Of a DNA stretch of 33,522 nt, positions 10,144 to 19,533 are shown piece by piece (within the stretch, counting starts at the first letter, position 1; the number at the start of each line of letters is the position of its first letter). Made by a program: the position numbers and the translations under genes. The stretch spans positions 1 to 33,522 of the forward strand of contig CANIEC010000041.1 of assembly GCA_947466085.1 (NCBI GenBank), given 5' to 3'. The stretch is from Rhodospirillales bacterium (lineage in GTDB: Bacteria; Pseudomonadota; Alphaproteobacteria; Reyranellales; Reyranellaceae). Under the pieces are notes generated by a model that was not told where the DNA came from, made no database searches, and saw only the letters and a program-made list of their open reading frames with translations.

Positions 10144-11106
10144 ATGATATCGGGTGCGCTGATTTTCGTGCTGGCCGTCGTCCTCGTGGCGCTGGTGCTG
10201 ATCTTCGCCGGCGTCAAGACGGTAACCCAGGGCACCAACTGGACCATCGAACGGTTCGGCCGCTATACGCGCACGCTTGCGCCCGGCCTGCATTTTATCG
10301 TGCCTTTCGTCGATTCGGTCGGCCGCAAGATGAATATGCAGGAGAACGTCTTCGACATTCCTGGACAGAAGGTCATCACCAAGGACAATGCCACCGTGCA
10401 GGTGGATGCCGTGGCCTTCTACCAGGTGGTCGACGCCGCCCGCGCCGCCTACGAGGTCCAGAACCTCCAGCTGGCCATCACCAACCTGGTGCTGACCAAC
10501 ATCCGCTCGGTCATGGGCAACATGGCGCTCGACGAGGCCCTGTCGAAGCGCAACGACATCAACAACACGCTGCTCGCGGTCATCGACCAGGCAACCGGCC
10601 CCTGGGGGGTCAAGGTGCTGCGCATCGAGGTCAAGGATATCGCGCCGCCCGAGGACATCGTGGTGGCGATGGGCCGGCAGATGAAGGCCGAGCGGGAAAA
10701 GCGCGCGACGATCCTCGAGGCAGAGGGCGTACGCGAATCGAGCATCCAGCGGGCTGAGGGCGAGAAGCAGTCGGCCATCCTGACCGCCGAGGGCCGCCGC
10801 GAGGCCGCCTTTCGCGATGCCGAGGCGCGCGAGCGCATGGCGCAGGCCGAAGCCAAGGCCACTACGGTCGTGGCCGAGGCGATCGCCGGCAACGGCGTGC
10901 AGGCGACCAACTACTTCCTCGGCACCAAATATGTCGAGGCGCTGGCGAAGATGGGCTCCAGTCCCAACGCCAAGGTGTTCTTCCTGCCCGTCGAGGCGGC
11001 CGGCGTGATGGCCTCGATCGCCGGCATCGGCGAGCTCGCCAAGGAAGCGCAGGCACGGGGCGTCGACGCCACGCGGCCGCGCGGTTCCGTTCCCACTGCG
11101 GGCTGA
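10144..11106 (+). CDS. qmcA: SPFH/Band 7 membrane protein, QmcA-like
   Basis: A 320-residue protein with one N-terminal membrane helix (about 5-23), an SPFH/prohibitin domain (about 25-185, including IERFGRYTRTLAPGLHFIVPF) and a long Ala/Glu-rich coiled coil (about 185-250, with repeats of the RAEGEKQSAILTAEGRREAA kind). This is the architecture of QmcA/stomatin-like proteins, which form large membrane-bound oligomers and organise proteases or lipid domains. AGAGGAG lies a few bases before the ATG at 10144. The NfeD-like gene follows after six bases, the usual partner of such proteins. Confidence 0.9.
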   Translation: MISGALIFVLAVVLVALVLIFAGVKTVTQGTNWTIERFGRYTRTLAPGLHFIVPFVDSVGRKMNMQENVFDIPGQKVITKDNATVQVDAVAFYQVVDAARAAYEVQNLQLAITNLVLTNIRSVMGNMALDEALSKRNDINNTLLAVIDQATGPWGVKVLRIEVKDIAPPEDIVVAMGRQMKAEREKRATILEAEGVRESSIQRAEGEKQSAILTAEGRREAAFRDAEARERMAQAEAKATTVVAEAIAGNGVQATNYFLGTKYVEALAKMGSSPNAKVFFLPVEAAGVMASIAGIGELAKEAQARGVDATRPRGSVPTAG

Positions 11107-11112
11107 TCCGCG

Positions 11113-11556
11113 ATGTTCAAGGTGGTCTTCTGGTACTGGTGGGCGGTCGCCGCCGTGCTGCTCGTGTTCGAGATGATGCTGCCGGGCGTCGTCTTCCTCT
11201 TCCTCGCCATCGGGGCGGCGGCGGCGGGCCTCTTCCTGCTGGTCGTGTCCGATCTGTCGATCGAGCTGCAGCTCCTGACCTTTGCGGTGATCTCGGTCGC
11301 GGCGGCGGTCGGGTTGCGCCGGACGCTGCGCCGGCTGCAGCATGCCGACAACCCGGCAACCTCCACGCTCAACGCACGAGGCGACGCCCTGATCGGCAGG
11401 ATCATCGTGCTCGACGAGCCCATCCTCAACGGGCGGGGCAGGGTGATCCTGGGCGACGGGAGTTGGAGCGTGACCGGTCCCGACATGGTGAAGGGCGCCA
11501 AGGTAAAGGTGAAATCGGTGAGCGGCACCGAGCTCGCTGTTGAGCCTGCGCCATGA
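11113..11556 (+). CDS. NfeD-like membrane protein (YbbJ type)
   Basis: A 147-residue protein with two or three hydrophobic helices (about 5-30, 34-50, 53-70) and a C-terminal small beta-barrel of the OB type (about 85-147, with DALIGRIIVLDEPILNGRG and a GDGSWSV turn). This is the short NfeD form that lacks the ClpP-like protease domain. It partners with the QmcA-like SPFH protein just upstream, by analogy to E. coli QmcA-YbbJ. Its stop overlaps the start of the TctC-type gene by four bases, which is unusual because that gene belongs to an unrelated family. Confidence 0.87.
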   Translation: MFKVVFWYWWAVAAVLLVFEMMLPGVVFLFLAIGAAAAGLFLLVVSDLSIELQLLTFAVISVAAAVGLRRTLRRLQHADNPATSTLNARGDALIGRIIVLDEPILNGRGRVILGDGSWSVTGPDMVKGAKVKVKSVSGTELAVEPAP

Positions 11557-12533
11557 GGAACGGCACCCTGAAGCGCAGGCTCCTGCTGGCGCTCCCGGTG
11601 CTTTGCCTCGCACCGCGCAGCGCGGGCGCGCAGACGCCGTATCCGACGAAGACCGTCCGCCTGATGGTCGGCGCGAATGCCGGCGGCGGCACCGACATCG
11701 TGGCGCGCCTGCTGGCCGAGAAACTCGCCGAATCGATGAAGGGTACCTTCGTCGTCGAGAACAAGCCCGGCGCTTCCAACACCATCGCCGCCGATCTCAC
11801 GGCCAAGGCGCCGCCGGACGGGCACACGATCCTCGTCGCCACCAACACCGGCCAGGCCATCGCGCCGCATCTGCTGAAGCTCGGCTTCGATCCGATGAAG
11901 GACCTGATTCCGATCGGGCTCGTGGTGAACGTGCCCAACGTGCTGGTGGTCGGTGCATCGGTGTCGGTGAACTCGGTGCCGGAGCTGATCGCCGCGATGA
12001 AGGCCCGGCCCGGCGAGTTCAAGTACGCCTCCTCGGGCGTCGGCAGCACGCAGCACATTGCCGGCGAGGCGTTCGACACCGCCGCGGGCGTGAAGGGGCT
12101 GCACGTGCCCTACAAGGGCAGCGCCCAGGCCCATCTCGATATCATCGGCGGCAACGTCCAGATGATGTTCGACACGACTTCCTCGTCGATGGGACAGATC
12201 AAGGCCGGCAAGTTCAAGCCGCTGGCCGTGACCTCGGATCGTCGCAGCAGCGAGCTGCCCGATGTCCCCACGCTTGCCGAGGCGGGCCTGCCGGGTTTCG
12301 ACATGACGACCTGGTACGCCGTGTACGTGACGGCCGGGACGCCGCCCGACATTGTCGCGAAGCTGCAGGCCGAACTGATCCGCATCGTAGCGCTGCCGGA
12401 CGTTCAGGCAAAGCTGCGCGGTCTCGGCGGCGAGCCGGGCACGATGACGGTCGAACAGTTCACGCGCTTCAACGCACAGGAATACGAGCGCTTCGGCCGG
12501 CTGATCCGCGAGGCCAATATCAAGCCGGAGTGA
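11553..12533 (+). CDS. Tripartite tricarboxylate transporter substrate-binding protein (TctC/Bug family)
   Basis: A 326-residue periplasmic binding protein. The N terminus is a signal peptide (MRNGTLKRRLLLALPVLCL...AGA, cleavage near residue 25). The mature part has the family signatures: TVRLMVGANAGGGTDIVARLLA, a GASNTIAADLTAKAPPDGHTIL loop, and VPTLAEAGLPGFD near the C-terminal lobe. TctC/Bug proteins bind carboxylates and hand them to a TctAB membrane pair. No TctA or TctB gene is in the window, so this is an orphan, as is common in bacteria with many Bug proteins. The ATGA overlap with the NfeD-like gene shows translational coupling. The ligand is unknown. Confidence 0.9.
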   Translation: MRNGTLKRRLLLALPVLCLAPRSAGAQTPYPTKTVRLMVGANAGGGTDIVARLLAEKLAESMKGTFVVENKPGASNTIAADLTAKAPPDGHTILVATNTGQAIAPHLLKLGFDPMKDLIPIGLVVNVPNVLVVGASVSVNSVPELIAAMKARPGEFKYASSGVGSTQHIAGEAFDTAAGVKGLHVPYKGSAQAHLDIIGGNVQMMFDTTSSSMGQIKAGKFKPLAVTSDRRSSELPDVPTLAEAGLPGFDMTTWYAVYVTAGTPPDIVAKLQAELIRIVALPDVQAKLRGLGGEPGTMTVEQFTRFNAQEYERFGRLIREANIKPE

Positions 12534-12599
12534 TTGCCGGCCTGATTTGCGTCCCCTGCGCAGCGCCCGGAAGCCGCCGCCGCGCGCGCAGCCGTAAGG

Positions 12600-13706
12600 C
12601 TAGATGATCGCCTCGCCGTCCTGCAGGAAGGCTTCGAGCGCCCGTTCGTGCGGCTCGAGGTCGAGCCCCTGCGCGGCGATCCAGTCGTCGTTGTAATAGG
12701 TGTTTCCATACCGCTCCCCGCTGTCGCAGATCAGCGAGACCAAAGAGCCCGTGCGGCCCTCCGCCTTCATGCGCGACGTGAGGATGCAGAGCGCCACGAA
12801 GTTGGTGCCGGTCGAGCCGCCGACCTTGCGCCCAAGCAACCGCGAGAGCACGCGCATGCCGGCCAGTGACTGGGCGTCGGGCACGCGCATCATGCGATCG
12901 ATCATGTTGGGCAGGAACGAGGGCTCGGCCCTGGGGCGGCCGATCCCTTCGATGCGCGAGCCGCGCTCGCAGGTGGCCTCCAGGTTGCCCTTGGCGAAAG
13001 CCTCGAAGAAGGCGGAGAATTCCGGATCGGCGACGCAGAGACGGGTGGCGTAACGCATGTAGCGGATGTACCGGCCGAGCGTTGCGGTGGTGCCGCCGGT
13101 GCCGGCGCTCATGACGATCCAGGTCGGCACCGGATGGGGTTCGCGGCTCATCTGCTCGAAGATCGATTCGGCGATGTTGTTGTTGCCGCGCCAGTCGGTG
13201 GCCCGCTCGGCATAGGTGAACTGGTCGACGTAGACGCCGCGCAACTCGGCCGCCAGCGCCTCGGCGGCGGCGTAGATCCCGCGTCCGTCCGCAATCAGGT
13301 GGCACTTGCCGTGCTGCCGTTCGATCTCCGCGATCTTTTCCGCCGAGGTCGATGCCGACATTACGGCATGGAAGGGGAGGCCCAGCAGGCGGGCGAAGTA
13401 GGCTTCCGAGATTGCCGTCGAGCCCGACGAGGCCTCGACGATCGGCGTGTCCTGCCGAATCCGGCCGTTGCAGATCCCGTACAGGAACAGCGAGCGGGCC
13501 AGCCGATGCTTGAGGCTGCCCGTGGGATGGGTCGACTCGTCCTTGAGGTAGACGTCGATCCCCTCGAGCACCGGCAGGTCGAGCCGCAGCAGGTGCGTAT
13601 CGGCCGAGCGGCGCTGGTCGTTGCGGATCAGGTCCAGCGCGCGGCGTGACCATTCGGCATCGTTGTGACGGGCGACCGCCTCGTCGAGAAGCTGCAGATG
13701 CGTCAT
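12600..13706 (-). CDS. PLP-dependent cysteine synthase family protein
   Basis: A 368-residue fold-type II PLP enzyme. The PLP lysine is Lys66 in [10 protein letters not shown]. The substrate loop [10 protein letters not shown] is at 91-100 and the phosphate-binding GTGGTTA at 202-208. It is longer than CysK/CysM and resembles L-cysteine desulfhydrase-type (Cds1-like) members, so it may break down cysteine or a similar beta-substituted amino acid rather than make it. The ATG at 13706 is used because the upstream gene ends 29 bases before it; the Shine-Dalgarno site is weak (GAGCGGGA). It is co-directional with the acetamidase/formamidase, probably in one operon. Confidence 0.8.
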   Translation of the reverse strand: MTHLQLLDEAVARHNDAEWSRRALDLIRNDQRRSADTHLLRLDLPVLEGIDVYLKDESTHPTGSLKHRLARSLFLYGICNGRIRQDTPIVEASSGSTAISEAYFARLLGLPFHAVMSASTSAEKIAEIERQHGKCHLIADGRGIYAAAEALAAELRGVYVDQFTYAERATDWRGNNNIAESIFEQMSREPHPVPTWIVMSAGTGGTTATLGRYIRYMRYATRLCVADPEFSAFFEAFAKGNLEATCERGSRIEGIGRPRAEPSFLPNMIDRMMRVPDAQSLAGMRVLSRLLGRKVGGSTGTNFVALCILTSRMKAEGRTGSLVSLICDSGERYGNTYYNDDWIAAQGLDLEPHERALEAFLQDGEAII

Positions 13707-13735
13707 GGTCCCGCTCGCCAGTACCCGGTTCGGCG

Positions 13736-14674
13736 TCAGCCGCCGATGATCTTCTTCTCGATCATGCAGTGGATGCCCTTGTTGCCGTCCACCGTCTGGG
13801 TGACGTGCAGGTCGGCCTGCAGGCTGCAGAGCATGTAGGCGTCCTCGGGCTTGAGGCCGGTCTTGGCGGTGATCAGCCGGATCATGTCGCGCAGCGCTTC
13901 CTTGGCGGCGTCGTCGAGGTCCTGGTCGAAGCCGTGGGTGATCCAGTGCGTCGCCGTCTCGGCGCGCGGGTTGTTGAGCTTCATGCCCTTGTGCAGCGTG
14001 AACTTGAAGGTGCCGCTCAGGCTGGTCTCGAGCGCGGTCAGGTTGACCTCGCCGTCGCCCTGCACGCCATGGCCGTCGCCGGTGGAAAACAGGCCGCCAT
14101 CGGCGAAGACGGGGAAGTAGACCGTGGTGCCGACCCGAAAATGCTTGTTGTCGATATTGCCGCCGAAGGCGCGCGGCTCGACCGAGCTGCACTGGCCCCA
14201 TTCCGGCGGCGGGGCGACGCCCATGATGCCGAAGAACGGCTTGAGCTCGATTTCGGTCCCCCACGGCATGGTGCAGACGCCGCGGTTGGAATCGATCGGG
14301 ATGTGGGTCAGGCGGAAGAAGGGGAAGTCCTCGGGCAGGGTGCCCATCAGCGGCCGCTGCACGTTCCAGCCCCAGTTGGTGCGGAACTTGATGTCGAGCA
14401 CCTCGACCGCGAGCACGTCGCCGCGCTCGGCGCCCTCGACGTGGACCGGCCCGGTCAGGATGTGCCGGCCGATATGCGGCTTCAGCTTGGAGAGGATCTC
14501 GCGGTGCTCCGGCAGCACGTTGTAGGGCTCGCCCGGCAGGATCTCGGCGGCGCCCGACACGCAATGGATCGTGGCCGTGTCCCCCGACTTGATGCGAAGC
14601 TGCGGCGGGAGCTGGCTGTCGAAATAGCCCCAGTGGCAGGTCTCGGGCGAAGAATGCAGCTCGTGGTTGGCCAT
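13736..14674 (-). CDS. Acetamidase/formamidase family protein
   Basis: A 312-residue protein of the FmdA/AmdA family. Recognisable blocks are the N-terminal HWGYFD (about 14-19), an [29 protein letters not shown] stretch in the first third, and [18 protein letters not shown] in the middle, which carries the metal/catalytic loop. The family hydrolyses formamide or short amides to the acid and ammonia. The ATG at 14674 has GAGG just upstream; an in-frame ATG at 14713 lacks a site and would overlap the promoter space of rlmJ. First gene of a likely two-gene operon with the PLP enzyme; divergent from rlmJ. Confidence 0.87.
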   Translation of the reverse strand: MANHELHSSPETCHWGYFDSQLPPQLRIKSGDTATIHCVSGAAEILPGEPYNVLPEHREILSKLKPHIGRHILTGPVHVEGAERGDVLAVEVLDIKFRTNWGWNVQRPLMGTLPEDFPFFRLTHIPIDSNRGVCTMPWGTEIELKPFFGIMGVAPPPEWGQCSSVEPRAFGGNIDNKHFRVGTTVYFPVFADGGLFSTGDGHGVQGDGEVNLTALETSLSGTFKFTLHKGMKLNNPRAETATHWITHGFDQDLDDAAKEALRDMIRLITAKTGLKPEDAYMLCSLQADLHVTQTVDGNKGIHCMIEKKIIGG

Positions 14675-14757
14675 TTCGATCCTCAAATGTAGTGTCCTGC
14701 GCCCGAAGCACATACCGTGCCCGGGGAATCATCTCAAATCGGGCCAGAAAGTTTTCC

Positions 14758-15618
14758 GTGAACTATCGCCACGGCTATCACGCCGGCAATTTTGCCGACC
14801 TGCTGAAGCACACCGCGCTCTGCGAACTGCTGCGCCTGCTGACGGCCAAGGACAAGAAGCTGTTCGTGCTCGACACGCATGCCGGCGCCGGAGGCTATGA
14901 TCTCGGCGGCTCCCAGGCGCGCCGCACGGGCGAGGCGGAGGCGGGGATCGGGCGCCTGATGACCGAGAGCCGGACCGGGATGCCGCCCGCCGTTGCGCGC
15001 TACCTCGCGGCGGTCCAGGCCTACGATCGCAAGTTCGGGCCGCCGGGCGGTGCGCTCCATCGCTATCCCGGCTCGCCGCGACTGGTCCGCGCGGCCCTGC
15101 GGCCGGGCGACCGCTTCATCGCCTGCGAGAAGCATCCCGAGGAGGCGATGCTGCTGAAGCGCGAGTTCGCCGGCGACCAGGCCGTCGAGGTGCGGCAGGC
15201 CGACGGCTATCACGCAATCAAGTCGACACTGCCGCCGGTCGAGCGCCGCGCCCTGGTGCTGATCGACCCGCCCTTCGAGGCGACCGACGAATTCGAGGTC
15301 CTGACGCGCGCGGTTCGCCACGGGCTCCGCCGCTTCGCCACAGGCTGCTACGCGGTCTGGTATCCGATCAAGGACGAGGCGGCCGTCGCAGCCTTCTTCG
15401 CGTCGCTGATGGAGGAGAAGTACCTGAGCATGGAACTCGACCTGGGCCCGCGGACCCCCGACGGAAAGCTCGCGGCCTGCGGGCTGGTTGTGATCAATCC
15501 GCCCTGGAGATTCGAAGAGGCGATGCGTGAGGCGCTGCCCTGGATCGCCGCTCGTCTCGGAGACGGCGCCAGGTCCAGCTTGGTCACGTCGCCGGCCAGC
15601 ACGCCGGCTCAGGCCTGA
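14758..15618 (+). CDS. rlmJ: 23S rRNA (adenine(2030)-N6)-methyltransferase RlmJ
   Basis: A 286-residue SAM-dependent methyltransferase. The N terminus [18 protein letters not shown] is the RlmJ hallmark. The SAM loop is [12 protein letters not shown] (38-49) and the catalytic motif is DPPF (170-173). In E. coli RlmJ methylates A2030 of 23S rRNA. The start is GTG at 14758 because the conserved N terminus begins there; the ATG at 14692 would add a 22-residue extension with no match. Length fits the family (about 280 residues). It converges on the PPK2 gene. Confidence 0.92.
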   Translation: MNYRHGYHAGNFADLLKHTALCELLRLLTAKDKKLFVLDTHAGAGGYDLGGSQARRTGEAEAGIGRLMTESRTGMPPAVARYLAAVQAYDRKFGPPGGALHRYPGSPRLVRAALRPGDRFIACEKHPEEAMLLKREFAGDQAVEVRQADGYHAIKSTLPPVERRALVLIDPPFEATDEFEVLTRAVRHGLRRFATGCYAVWYPIKDEAAVAAFFASLMEEKYLSMELDLGPRTPDGKLAACGLVVINPPWRFEEAMREALPWIAARLGDGARSSLVTSPASTPAQA

Positions 15619-15636
15619 ACAAGTGATGGTGCGAAG

Positions 15637-16452
15637 CTATTTCTTGCCGTTGCCGCTTTTCTCCGGCCGCCATCCCCAGGCTTCGTAGGCGGCTTCGAGG
15701 ATCCTCGGGTCCAGCTCATGGGACTCGAGGTTGACACCTTCGCCCAGCCGGTCGGCGACGATCCGCAGGCCCTCGAGCCGGGCATGCATCTTCTCGTCGC
15801 TGGCAACGACATGCCAGGGCGCGTGCTCGGTGTCGGTGCGCTCGAGCACGTCGTCGTAGGCGTCCAGATACTGCCGGCGCTTGGCGATGTTGCGAAAATC
15901 CTCGAGGCCGATCTTGTAATGCTTGCTGGGCTTGCTGAGCCGCTCGATCATCCGCCGCTTCTGTTCCTCGGCGCTGACATGCACGAGCAGCTTCACGATC
16001 CGCACGCCATCGTCGGCAAGCTGGCGCTCGAATTCGTTGATCTCGCGGTAGGCGCGCTCCCAGGCGGACTTCTCACAGAAGCCCTCGATGCGCTCCACCA
16101 GGACGCGGCCGTACCACGTCCGGTCGAAAATCGCCCAATTGCCGGGGGCGGGCAGCCGGTCCCAGAAGCGCCAGAGATAGTGCCGGCCCTGCTCTTCGTG
16201 TGTCGGCGCACCGATGCGCCAGACCTGCACCGATTTCGGTTCCAGTCCCGCCACCAGCCGCTCGATCATGCCGCCCTTGCCAGCGGCGTCCCAACCGTCG
16301 AGGCAGATCAGCGCCCTTCCGCCCGTCCGCAGATCGTTGACCTGGAGGTCGAGCAGCCGTTCCTGCAACTTCTTGATCTGGCGTTCGTAACTCTGCTTGT
16401 CGATCGGACTGTCGATCATCTCGATCTTGTCCAGCCGTGGCCACTTGCCCAT
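15637..16452 (-). CDS. ppk2: Polyphosphate kinase 2 family protein
   Basis: A 271-residue single-domain PPK2 kinase. The Walker A loop DGWDAAGKGG is at 52-61 and the Walker B-like FDRTWYGRVLVER at 109-121, with the lid basic cluster SKPSKHYKIG near residue 190. Such enzymes move phosphate between polyphosphate and nucleoside mono- or diphosphates. The GWDAAGKGG form and the APTHEEQGRHYLWRFW stretch look like AMP-phosphorylating (class II-like) members, but the class is not certain. The ATG at 16452 has GGGAGGATCGG upstream. Divergent from the Mla operon by 94 bases and converging with rlmJ. Confidence 0.87.
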   Translation of the reverse strand: MGKWPRLDKIEMIDSPIDKQSYERQIKKLQERLLDLQVNDLRTGGRALICLDGWDAAGKGGMIERLVAGLEPKSVQVWRIGAPTHEEQGRHYLWRFWDRLPAPGNWAIFDRTWYGRVLVERIEGFCEKSAWERAYREINEFERQLADDGVRIVKLLVHVSAEEQKRRMIERLSKPSKHYKIGLEDFRNIAKRRQYLDAYDDVLERTDTEHAPWHVVASDEKMHARLEGLRIVADRLGEGVNLESHELDPRILEAAYEAWGWRPEKSGNGKK

Positions 16453-16508
16453 CCGATCCTCCCGGCCGGATCGTGACAGCGGCGAGGCGCCGAGGCAATG
16501 CACGGAGA

Positions 16509-16540
16509 TTGACAGCACCAACCGGCGCGACGACTAATCT
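16509..16540 (+). promoter_or_regulatory. Possible promoter of the Mla operon
   Basis: A perfect -35 hexamer TTGACA lies at 16509-16514, and a GACTAATCT segment follows at 16532-16540, giving 17-20 bases spacing depending on which hexamer is used. Initiation would be only a few bases before the ATG at 16547, so the transcript could be almost leaderless. The fit to a -10 box is only moderate. Confidence 0.35.
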
Positions 16541-16546
16541 TCGTCG

Positions 16547-17677
16547 ATGGCCGAAGCGGAACCCACAATTCGTTACACGGAGCGCGCGGGCAAGCCCGTC
16601 GTGCAAGTCGGTGGGACGTGGACGGTGTTCAGCGTCCGCGGCATCCGCAAGACGGCCGAGAGCGCTCTCGCGGCTGCCGGCACCCGTTCGAAGGATCGTC
16701 GCGTCGTCGATGCGACGGAGCTCGAGCGTGTCGACACGGCAGGGGCGCTCGAGATCCTGGAAATCGCCGGGGGCGGGCCCGATACAGAGGTGGAGACCCG
16801 GAATGAGGCGCAGGCGGCCCTCTTCAAGGTGGTCCGAGAGAACATGTGCCAGGCCCCGCCGGACCGTAAGGTCAACTGGCTGGCGCACTGGCTGGAGGAG
16901 GTCGGCTACGGAACGATCGACTTCTACAAGCAGGTTCTGAATCTCTGCGCCTTCTTCGGCGAGATCCTGGTTGTCTTCGTCGAAGCCATCCTGCAGCCCA
17001 AGCGTTTCCGGCCGAACGCCGTCATCCGGCAGATGTACGAGGTCTGGATCCGTGCCCTCGTGATCGTCGGCGTCCTCTGCTTTCTGATCGGCGTGGTCAT
17101 CGCCTACCAGGGCGTCCAGCAGCTTCGCCAGTTCGGCGCAGAGATTTTCACTGTCGAGGCGGTCGGTATCGGCATGTTCCGCGAGCTGGGGCCGCTTCTG
17201 ACCGCGATCATCGTCGCGGGCCGCTCGGGGAGCGCCTTCACGGCCCAGATCGGGACGATGCAGGTCAACCAGGAGGTCGATGCCATGCGCACGATCGGCC
17301 TCAATCCCATCGAGTGGCTGGTCCTGCCGCGTATCACCGCGCTGCTGATCTCGATGCCGCTGCTCGCCTTCTGGGGCGACATGGCGGGCCTGCTGGGCGG
17401 CGCGGTCGCCTGCACCATCTATCTCGACTTCACCTTCGTGCAGTTCTTCGACCGGCTGCGCGACATGGTCGGCCCGTGGCACTTCTATACGGGCATGATC
17501 AAGGCGCCGGTCTTCGGCATCGTGATCGCCACCATCGGTTGCTTCGAGGGGCTCCAGGTTCGCGGCAGCGCCGAGAGCGTCGGGCAGCTCACGACCAAGT
17601 CCGTGGTCGAATCGATCTTCTGCGTGATCGTGCTCGACGCGATTTTCTCGGTCATCTTCCTGCTTGCCGGCGTCTGA
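16547..17677 (+). CDS. mlaE: MlaE-type lipid ABC transporter permease with N-terminal STAS domain
   Basis: A 376-residue protein. The first 100 residues form a STAS domain of the MlaB kind (VVDATELERVDTAGALEIL, about 52-70, with the conserved Asp-Thr pair), fused to the permease. The permease (about 110-376) has five or so hydrophobic segments and the signature FRELGPLLTAIIVAGRSGSA followed by QEVDAMRTIGLNPIEWLVLP. In Mla systems this inner-membrane subunit passes glycerophospholipids between membranes. Fusion of MlaB and MlaE removes the need for a separate STAS gene. The stop TGA shares one base with the ATG of the ATPase gene. Confidence 0.92.
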   Translation: MAEAEPTIRYTERAGKPVVQVGGTWTVFSVRGIRKTAESALAAAGTRSKDRRVVDATELERVDTAGALEILEIAGGGPDTEVETRNEAQAALFKVVRENMCQAPPDRKVNWLAHWLEEVGYGTIDFYKQVLNLCAFFGEILVVFVEAILQPKRFRPNAVIRQMYEVWIRALVIVGVLCFLIGVVIAYQGVQQLRQFGAEIFTVEAVGIGMFRELGPLLTAIIVAGRSGSAFTAQIGTMQVNQEVDAMRTIGLNPIEWLVLPRITALLISMPLLAFWGDMAGLLGGAVACTIYLDFTFVQFFDRLRDMVGPWHFYTGMIKAPVFGIVIATIGCFEGLQVRGSAESVGQLTTKSVVESIFCVIVLDAIFSVIFLLAGV

Positions 17678-18492
17678 TGGCTGAAGGCGCCCAGGTGGAA
17701 GGGGGGCAGATCGTCGATCACAGCGACGGCCGGGAGGTCGTCCTGCGCCTGCGCGGAATCCGCACGCAGTTCGGCGACAAGGTGATCCACGACCACCTAG
17801 ATTTCGACGTATTCCGCGGGGAGATTGTCGGTCTGGTCGGCGGTTCGGGCACCGGCAAGTCCGTGCTTCTGCGGACCATCATCGGCCTGAATCAGGCGCG
17901 CGAGGGCACGATCGAAATGCTGGGCGTCGATACCAGCACCTTGCAGGGCAAAGCCCGGCGCCAGATGCTGGCCCATACCGGCGTCCAGTTCCAGGACGGC
18001 GCGCTGTTCTCCTCGCTCAACGTCACGGAGAACATCATCGTCCCGATCCGCGAGCATGCCGGGCTCGAGGAAGAGACGATGCGCGAGATCGCGGCCCTCA
18101 AGGTGTCTCTGGTCGGCCTTCCCGCCGATACCGGCGAGAAGAAGCCCTCTGAACTTTCCGGCGGCATGCGCAAACGTGCCAGCCTCGCTCGGGCGCTCGC
18201 GCTCGATCCGGAACTCCTGTTCCTGGACGAGCCCACCGCGGGTCTCGATCCGATCGGTGCTTCCCATTACGACGAGCTGGTGAAGGGCCTCAGCCGCAAC
18301 CTCGGCCTCACGGTTTTGATGGTCACGCACGACCTCGATAGCCTCAATGCAATTTGCGACCGTATTGCAGTCCTTCTCGACAAGCGCGTCGTGGTGGGTA
18401 CGATGGCGGAGTTGCTGGAATACGACCATCCTTGGGTTCGGGAATATTTCCATGGGCCGCGAGGGCGCGCAGCGCGGCGGGAGCAGAAGTAG
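17677..18492 (+). CDS. mlaF: MlaF-type ATP-binding protein
   Basis: A 271-residue ABC ATPase. Walker A GGSGTGKS is at 55-62, the Q-loop QFQDGALFSSL at 104-114, the signature LSGGM at 160-164, and Walker B LLFLDEPTAGLDP at 180-192, with the switch His in VTHDLDS. The LSGGMRKR signature and GALFSSLNV segment are typical of the Mla branch. It powers the MlaE permease. The ATG at 17677 overlaps the mlaE stop (TGATG). The open frame extends far upstream inside mlaE, but that part is out of frame with the known family start. Confidence 0.93.
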   Translation: MAEGAQVEGGQIVDHSDGREVVLRLRGIRTQFGDKVIHDHLDFDVFRGEIVGLVGGSGTGKSVLLRTIIGLNQAREGTIEMLGVDTSTLQGKARRQMLAHTGVQFQDGALFSSLNVTENIIVPIREHAGLEEETMREIAALKVSLVGLPADTGEKKPSELSGGMRKRASLARALALDPELLFLDEPTAGLDPIGASHYDELVKGLSRNLGLTVLMVTHDLDSLNAICDRIAVLLDKRVVVGTMAELLEYDHPWVREYFHGPRGRAARREQK

Positions 18493-18498
18493 TATCGA

Positions 18499-19533
18499 AT
18501 GGAAAGAAAATCGCCCTACGTGCTGATTGGCGCGGCGATGATCCTGTTCGTCGCCGCCCTGGCCGGATTCGTCATCTGGAAGCTGCGCGCGGGTGATCGT
18601 ACCGCATATGCCTATTACGACATTCTCTTTTCGGGCGACGTGCAGGGACTGACCAAGGATTCGCCGGTCTTCTATCGCGGTTTGCGTGTGGGACGTGTCG
18701 CGGACATCCAGCTTACCTCCCGGGTCGATACGCAGCGCTCGACCGGCCGGGAGCGGCTCACGGAAAAGATCGAGGTCACGGTGGCGGTCGACTGGTCGAT
18801 CGACATTCGCGACCGCTCCTATGCCGTCTTCGAGAAACCGTTCATTGCCGGCGCGCCGTTCATCCAGATCGTGGGACGTCTCGACGTCGACCAGGTCAAG
18901 CCCAAGAAGAAGCTGGGCGAAAAGCCCTACCCGGAGATTCGCGAGGGCGCCTCGTTCCTGCAGGCGACCTCGACTTCGGCGCAGGAGCTGCTGACCAAGG
19001 CCAGCACGACGGTGGACCGGCTGAACGACCTGCTGAGCCCCGACAATATCGGTGCCGTCACGGACACGCTGCGCAACCTGCAGACGGCGACCAGCGCCTT
19101 TGCCAAGTCCGACACCGCCATCCAGACCACCCTGGCCGAACTGCCGCAGGCCGTGGCCGAATTCCGCAAGACCTTCGCCAAGCTCAACGACCTCTCGGAG
19201 TCGATCACGCTGATCGCCCAGGAAATCGGCCCGCAGGACGCAGAGACCCGCAAGGCGCTGGCCGGCAAGGAGCCGGGGGAACTGCGGAAGACGCTGAACG
19301 AGACCCGCGCCGCCCTGGCCAACATAAACTCAGCCGCCAGCCAGCTGAACAAGCTGGTCACGGACAACAGCCGCCCGATCAAGAATTTCACCGAAACCGG
19401 CCTCACAGAATTCTCGCTGGCCCTGCGCGACCTGCGCCAGCTCACCGCCAATCTGAACGTCATTGCCACAAGGCTGGAGCGCGACCCGGCCAACTTCGTG
19501 TTCAGCGGCAAGCAGGGATATACGCCGAAATGA
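18499..19533 (+). CDS. mlaD: MlaD-type MCE-domain lipid-binding protein
   Basis: A 344-residue protein anchored by one N-terminal helix (about 8-28), followed by one MCE domain (about 40-140, with YDILFSGDVQGLTKDSPVFYRGLRVG). The C-terminal half (150-330) is polar and alpha-helical, as in longer MCE proteins. A pore of six such subunits would carry lipids across the periplasm above the MlaE/F complex. The MCE domain has an insert after LTSRVDTQRS compared with the short E. coli MlaD. The gene begins six bases after mlaF and its stop overlaps the lipoprotein start by four bases. Confidence 0.9.
   Translation: MERKSPYVLIGAAMILFVAALAGFVIWKLRAGDRTAYAYYDILFSGDVQGLTKDSPVFYRGLRVGRVADIQLTSRVDTQRSTGRERLTEKIEVTVAVDWSIDIRDRSYAVFEKPFIAGAPFIQIVGRLDVDQVKPKKKLGEKPYPEIREGASFLQATSTSAQELLTKASTTVDRLNDLLSPDNIGAVTDTLRNLQTATSAFAKSDTAIQTTLAELPQAVAEFRKTFAKLNDLSESITLIAQEIGPQDAETRKALAGKEPGELRKTLNETRAALANINSAASQLNKLVTDNSRPIKNFTETGLTEFSLALRDLRQLTANLNVIATRLERDPANFVFSGKQGYTPK

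Noticed and set aside
12556..12591. Hairpin CTGCGC/GCGCAG between tctC-like and PLP genes as terminator
   Set aside because: Only six base pairs with a 24-base loop and no T run.
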